From positions 1 to 64,000 of the forward strand of contig CAUEBO010000002.1 in assembly GCA_958454405.1 (NCBI GenBank): 64,000 nucleotides of DNA, written 5' to 3'. The translations under genes and the position numbers were made by a program. The notes under the pieces were generated by a model. It was given only the letters and a program-made list of their open reading frames with translations. It did not search any database and was not told the origin of the DNA. The stretch comes from an uncultured Eggerthellaceae bacterium (GTDB taxonomy: Bacteria > Actinomycetota > Coriobacteriia > Coriobacteriales > Eggerthellaceae). Of the stretch, positions 60,777 through 64,000 are shown in pieces. Within the stretch, counting starts at the first letter, position 1; each line of letters opens with the position of its first letter.

Positions 60777-61709
60777 TTAGTCGATGTAGATGGCCCCGTC
60801 GTCCGATTCGGGGAGCTGTTTCTCGTCGATGACGTACTGGATGAAGCTGTCCACGCAGTACGGATGGTAGTTCTTCGTGCTGTATCCCAGGTAGATGCGA
60901 TGATGGAAGCTCTTGCGCTCTTCCGCGTCGTTGTAGAGCTGGCGCACTTCGGCGTTCTCCACGCTGCGGAGGAAGAAGGTGTCCAGCATGAGCGCCACCT
61001 CCACGCTGTTCACCGCGAACCCCGCCAGGATGGATTCATCCTGATACGCGTATTCGGCATGCTCTATGCCGATGCCGCCCAGCATCCGCTTCACGGCTTT
61101 TCCGATCGGTATGGTGTCCCGATAGGTGATGAGGCGCTGGTCCATCAGATCCTCGGGCACGAGGAACTCCTTCTCGGCCAGAGGGCACTGCGGGCTCATG
61201 GCGACGACCAGCTTCTGCGTGAGGACGGGCGTGAAGCAGATGCTGGGATCGTCGCCGTCGTGCGCGCAGAACACGACGTCGTAGCGCCCGCTCCGAAGGT
61301 CCTCTATCAGCGCGGCCGAAGCGTCTTCGCGAACCGTGAACTGCACTTCGCCGCTGATCGACGCCTTGTAGTTGCTGATGAGCTTGGGGATGTAGTTCGT
61401 CTGCACGGTGATGATGCACCCCAAATCCACGTTGCCGCCGTCGCCGCAGCCAGTGTAGTTCTTCATCGTGGCCACGCCTTTGTCGATCTGCTCGAGGCCG
61501 ACCGTCACGTAGTCCAAGAACTCCTGCCCGTATTTGGTGAGGTGTATGTTCCTCCCCGTCTTTTGGAAGAGGGACACTCCCAGCTCGTTCTCAAGCGAGC
61601 TGATGGCGTTCGAGAGGGAGGGTTGGGTGATGTAGAGCTCCTTGGCAGCTTTGGCGTAATGCTGTAGTTCCGCGAGTTTCTTGAAATAGTACAGCTGCGA
61701 AAGGTTCAT
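60777..61709 (-). CDS. LysR-family regulator, paralogue of 28658-29590
   Basis: 310 aa from ATG 61709 behind GGAGG. The N-terminal MNLSQLYYFKKLAELQHYAKAAKE, LYITQPSLSNAI and ENELGVSLF closely resemble the other 310 aa LysR protein of this window. The effector domain differs more, implying another ligand. It lies downstream of etfA on the same strand but beyond a terminator, so it is separately transcribed. It may control the ETF / acyl-CoA dehydrogenase operon; this is inferred only from position. Confidence 0.9.
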   Translation of the reverse strand: MNLSQLYYFKKLAELQHYAKAAKELYITQPSLSNAISSLENELGVSLFQKTGRNIHLTKYGQEFLDYVTVGLEQIDKGVATMKNYTGCGDGGNVDLGCIITVQTNYIPKLISNYKASISGEVQFTVREDASAALIEDLRSGRYDVVFCAHDGDDPSICFTPVLTQKLVVAMSPQCPLAEKEFLVPEDLMDQRLITYRDTIPIGKAVKRMLGGIGIEHAEYAYQDESILAGFAVNSVEVALMLDTFFLRSVENAEVRQLYNDAEERKSFHHRIYLGYSTKNYHPYCVDSFIQYVIDEKQLPESDDGAIYID

Positions 61710-61857
61710 CGGCGCCTCCTGAAGGCAAACGTCGTCTGGAACGTCCGCATATATTATAGAGGTGCCGAAAGCGCGCGCCCTTAGGCAAAACAACGCAAAT
61801 GTGAAATTTCGCCTCCTTCCCGGCCGCCGGGGCCGGTTGAAGCGGGGAGAAACAGAA

Positions 61858-61881
61858 GAAGCGCGCCCGAAGGCGCGCTTC
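61858..61881 (-). terminator. Terminator of the etf operon
   Basis: Perfect 10-bp stem (61858-61867 with 61872-61881) with TTCG loop on the minus strand, followed by TTCTGTTTC, 33 bp after the etfA stop codon. Confidence 0.75.
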
Positions 61882-61913
61882 CATGCGGTTCCGACTGTGC
61901 AAAGCCTGTGCGG

Positions 61914-62804
61914 TTACGCCAGCTTCTCGGAGAGAACCGGCAGCACTTCCTGCAGGTCGGCCACCAGGCCGTAGTCGGCCTGCTTGAACACGGGCGCGTT
62001 CGCGTCCTTGTTGATGGCCACGATGGTGTCGGCGCCGGTCACGCCCACCATGTGCTGCATCTGGCCGGAGATGCCCACGGCGAAGTACACCTTGGGGGAG
62101 ATCACGCGGCCGGACACGCCGATGTACAGGCTCTTGGGCAGCCACTTCTCGTTCTCGGCGATCGGGCGGGAGCAGGCGATCTCGCCGTGCACGGCGGAGG
62201 CCAGCGAACGGGCCAGATCGAGGTCCTCTTCCTTGCCGAAGCCGCGGCCTGCGCCCACGACGATGGGGGCGCGTCCGATGTCGGCGCCTTCCTGCACGAC
62301 CTCGCGCTTGCCGCGCAGCTTCAGGGCCTTGGCGGCGGGAACGAACGCGCGCTCCTCGACGACGTCGGTGCCGGAGGCCTCGGCCTCGCCGAACATGGCG
62401 CCGTTCGTGGAGTAGATGCGCACGGAGCCGGCGGGACGGCGCTTCATGGTGGCCAGGCCGCCGAAGTACAGGCTCTCCGCGGCTTCGCCGTCGAAGGCGG
62501 CGACGTCGTTGATGACGCTCGTGTCCGCATGGGCGGCAAGGAGGCCGCCGACGATCTTGAGGCGCGGCGTGGTCTCGATGAGCACCATATCCGGAGCGAC
62601 CTCGTCGAACAGCGCGATGACGGTGTCCGTGGCGTTCTCGTACAGCTCGCCCTCGGGAAGCGCGATGTGGTAGGCCTTGTCGGCAACGCCGGTCTGCGGG
62701 GCGTCGCCGATGGTGACGAGCACGACCTCGTCGGCGAGCGTGCGGGCACCCGCGCACAGTTCCTTCTGCGCTTCGGCCGCTTCTGCAATGACAAATGCTT
62801 TCAT
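61914..62804 (-). CDS. etfA: Electron transfer flavoprotein, alpha subunit
   Basis: 296 aa FixB/EtfA protein. The C-terminal FAD-binding domain is well conserved: VGAGRGFG, the ACSRP.AENEKWLP segment, YIGVSGRVISPKVYFAVGISGQMQHMVG and TIVAINKDANAPVFKQADYGLVADL. It accepts electrons with the beta subunit and passes them to or from acyl-CoA dehydrogenases. AAAGGG lies before the ATG. It follows the beta subunit gene by 30 bp, and the operon ends at the hairpin just downstream. Confidence 0.94.
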   Translation of the reverse strand: MKAFVIAEAAEAQKELCAGARTLADEVVLVTIGDAPQTGVADKAYHIALPEGELYENATDTVIALFDEVAPDMVLIETTPRLKIVGGLLAAHADTSVINDVAAFDGEAAESLYFGGLATMKRRPAGSVRIYSTNGAMFGEAEASGTDVVEERAFVPAAKALKLRGKREVVQEGADIGRAPIVVGAGRGFGKEEDLDLARSLASAVHGEIACSRPIAENEKWLPKSLYIGVSGRVISPKVYFAVGISGQMQHMVGVTGADTIVAINKDANAPVFKQADYGLVADLQEVLPVLSEKLA

Positions 62805-62834
62805 GATGATGCGCCCTTTCTGGTCCTCGGTGGC

Positions 62835-63605
62835 CTATCGAATGACGCCTGCGACAGCGTTGATGAACGCGTCGAGATCGCCGTCGTTCTTGATGTCGAA
62901 AATCTCACGCTTGCGGTCGGCGAGCTCGGGCGCCACGACGCTGTCGATCTCCACCGTGCCGTTCGTGTCCACGCCTGCCGCGGCCGCGTCGCTGACGGAC
63001 GAGGGCTTCTTGCCGGCGGCCAGGATCTCGCGCATGCCCGCGATGCGGGGCAGGGCGATGTCGGGGGAGACGCCCACGACGGCGGGAAGCGGGACTTCGA
63101 TCTCCTCGACCACGTCGTCGAGCGTGCGCTCCACGACGAGCGCGCCGTTGTCCATGCGCATGCCGGTGACGGAGTTGATGCAGGGAACGCCGAGCAGGGC
63201 GGCCAGCTGAACGTTGACCTGGCCGGCGTACATGTCGGCCGAACCATCGCCGCACACGACGAGGTCGACGCCGCCGTCGATGTCGCCCACCAGCTTGGCG
63301 AGGCCCTTGGCGGTCGTCCGGGAGTCGGCGAGGGCGTAGGCGTCGTCGGCGATCATGAGGAGCTCTTCGGGGCCGCGGGAGAGGATGCTCTTCTTCACCT
63401 TCATGTCGTCGGCCTTGGCGTTGCTCGCGCTGATGGCGACGAGTCGCGCGCCTTCGGCCTCGGCCAGCTGCGCCGCCGCCTCGATGGCGTTCAGATCGTA
63501 CTCGCTCGCAATCTGGTGCGCCTTCGAGCTGTCGAGGGACCGGTCGGAGGCGACGGTGATGTCCTGATCGTCAGGCACCACTTTCACCGCTACAGCAATG
63601 TTCAT
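62835..63605 (-). CDS. etfB: Electron transfer flavoprotein, beta subunit
   Basis: 256 aa FixA/EtfB protein. It begins MNIAVAVKVVPDDQDI and includes YDLNAIEAAAQLAE and DLVVCGDGSADMYAGQVNVQLAALLGVPCINSV, the beta-subunit nucleotide-binding core (the DxxxxGG/Q...Q..LA pattern). In bifurcating ETFs this subunit binds a second FAD, in others AMP; the sequence alone does not settle which is true here. AAAGGA precedes ATG 63605. Operon partner of etfA and probably of the acyl-CoA dehydrogenase gene upstream. Confidence 0.94.
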   Translation of the reverse strand: MNIAVAVKVVPDDQDITVASDRSLDSSKAHQIASEYDLNAIEAAAQLAEAEGARLVAISASNAKADDMKVKKSILSRGPEELLMIADDAYALADSRTTAKGLAKLVGDIDGGVDLVVCGDGSADMYAGQVNVQLAALLGVPCINSVTGMRMDNGALVVERTLDDVVEEIEVPLPAVVGVSPDIALPRIAGMREILAAGKKPSSVSDAAAAGVDTNGTVEIDSVVAPELADRKREIFDIKNDGDLDAFINAVAGVIR

Positions 63606-63746
63606 GGTCGTGTCCTTTCTGGTCGTGTGTCAGTCTTGCTTGGTCAAACCTCGTCGTTATTGTACGACAAAGAGGAGGCCGTGCAACACCCGTGCCGCCC
63701 GTCCACTGTGGCAGCGGGCGAGCGGCACGGGCGAATGGAGCTGAGA

Positions 63747-64000
63747 TTAGTCTGCGTACCACTTCGGAACGGCGCGGCCGGCGATGTAGTCCATGACCTC
63801 GCAGGTGCCGCCGGCGAGCATGTTGCCGCGCAGGTCGCGCCAGATGCGCCCGACGCGCACTTCCTCGGTGTAGCCCAGGCCGCCGAAGATCTCGATGGCG
63901 TTGTCCGCGATCTGGACATGGGCGCGCGTGCCCCAGGACTTGAGCATGGCGATGTCGGCGTTGATGGACTCGCCCTGGTCGAGCTTCCAGAGGCAGTAGT
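63747..64000 (-). CDS. Acyl-CoA dehydrogenase, C-terminal part (5' end outside window)
   Basis: About 84 C-terminal residues are visible; the coding frame runs off the window end at 64000. The segment IEIFGGLGYTEEVRVGRIWRDLRGNMLAGGTCEVM is the conserved FAD-contact and active-site end of acyl-CoA dehydrogenases, with a GGT.E motif at the catalytic Glu position, unlike the IGDLT variant in the other dehydrogenase at 4073-5209. It lies 141 bp upstream of etfB on the same strand and probably forms one operon with it, providing the dehydrogenase partner. Confidence 0.88.
   Translation of the reverse strand, partial: YCLWKLDQGESINADIAMLKSWGTRAHVQIADNAIEIFGGLGYTEEVRVGRIWRDLRGNMLAGGTCEVMDYIAGRAVPKWYAD

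Overview
The window reads as chromosomal DNA from a high-GC, anaerobic actinobacterium of the class Coriobacteriia, most likely Eggerthellaceae (Eggerthella-like). The grounds are the strong GC bias, several LysR-type regulators of the Eggerthella style, a Tat-exported DMSO-reductase-family molybdoenzyme with its own chaperone and anchor, many ferredoxin-like and radical SAM proteins, and CaiB/BaiF-type CoA transferases. The species is inferred. No phage, plasmid or transposase gene is visible.

Layout. 1-5.2 kb: malate dehydrogenase (cut by the window edge), a ferredoxin-nitroreductase fusion, a LysR regulator, an enoyl-CoA hydratase and an acyl-CoA dehydrogenase. 5.2-6.35 kb: a gene-free stretch with a decayed type I-C-like CRISPR array and no cas genes. 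6.35-16 kb: two-subunit class I fumarase (the alpha subunit is extended by a dispersed palindromic repeat), tmk-holB-ricT, pncB, two DegV proteins and a dehydrogenase-like protein. 16-25 kb: PflX-like radical SAM protein, DUF362 ferredoxin, a two-gene DNA-repair-type radical SAM operon under a LexA-like box, a fluoride channel with a disturbed N-terminus, a membrane protein and tRNA-Thr(UGU). 25-28.4 kb: an ABC exporter and a divergent membrane protein interrupted by an early stop. 28.6-34.7 kb: LysR regulator followed by an SDR, a zinc alcohol dehydrogenase and two class III CoA transferases. 35-39 kb: an SOS-box-controlled Y-family polymerase followed by five small overlapping or closely packed genes. 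39-49.2 kb: YgiQ radical SAM protein, then LysR divergent from a molybdoenzyme operon (catalytic subunit, Fe-S subunit, TorD-like chaperone, membrane anchor) split by palindromic repeats, then an iron alcohol dehydrogenase. 49.2-64 kb: RNHCP protein and RsgA behind a pseudoknot-like leader, Fe-S aldo/keto reductase, MFS exporter, Rieske oxygenase-like protein, AhcY, membrane glycosyltransferase, ComF, a solute-binding lipoprotein, LysR, and an EtfAB operon with an acyl-CoA dehydrogenase cut by the window end.

How the genes fit together. One theme is CoA-linked reduction: CoA transferases, hydratase, acyl-CoA dehydrogenases and electron-transfer flavoprotein could activate, hydrate or reduce small organic acids. 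The second is membrane-linked anaerobic respiration through the molybdoenzyme. The third is DNA damage response: two operons carry LexA-like boxes placed between -35 and -10 elements. Substrates of the metabolic loci cannot be read from the sequence.
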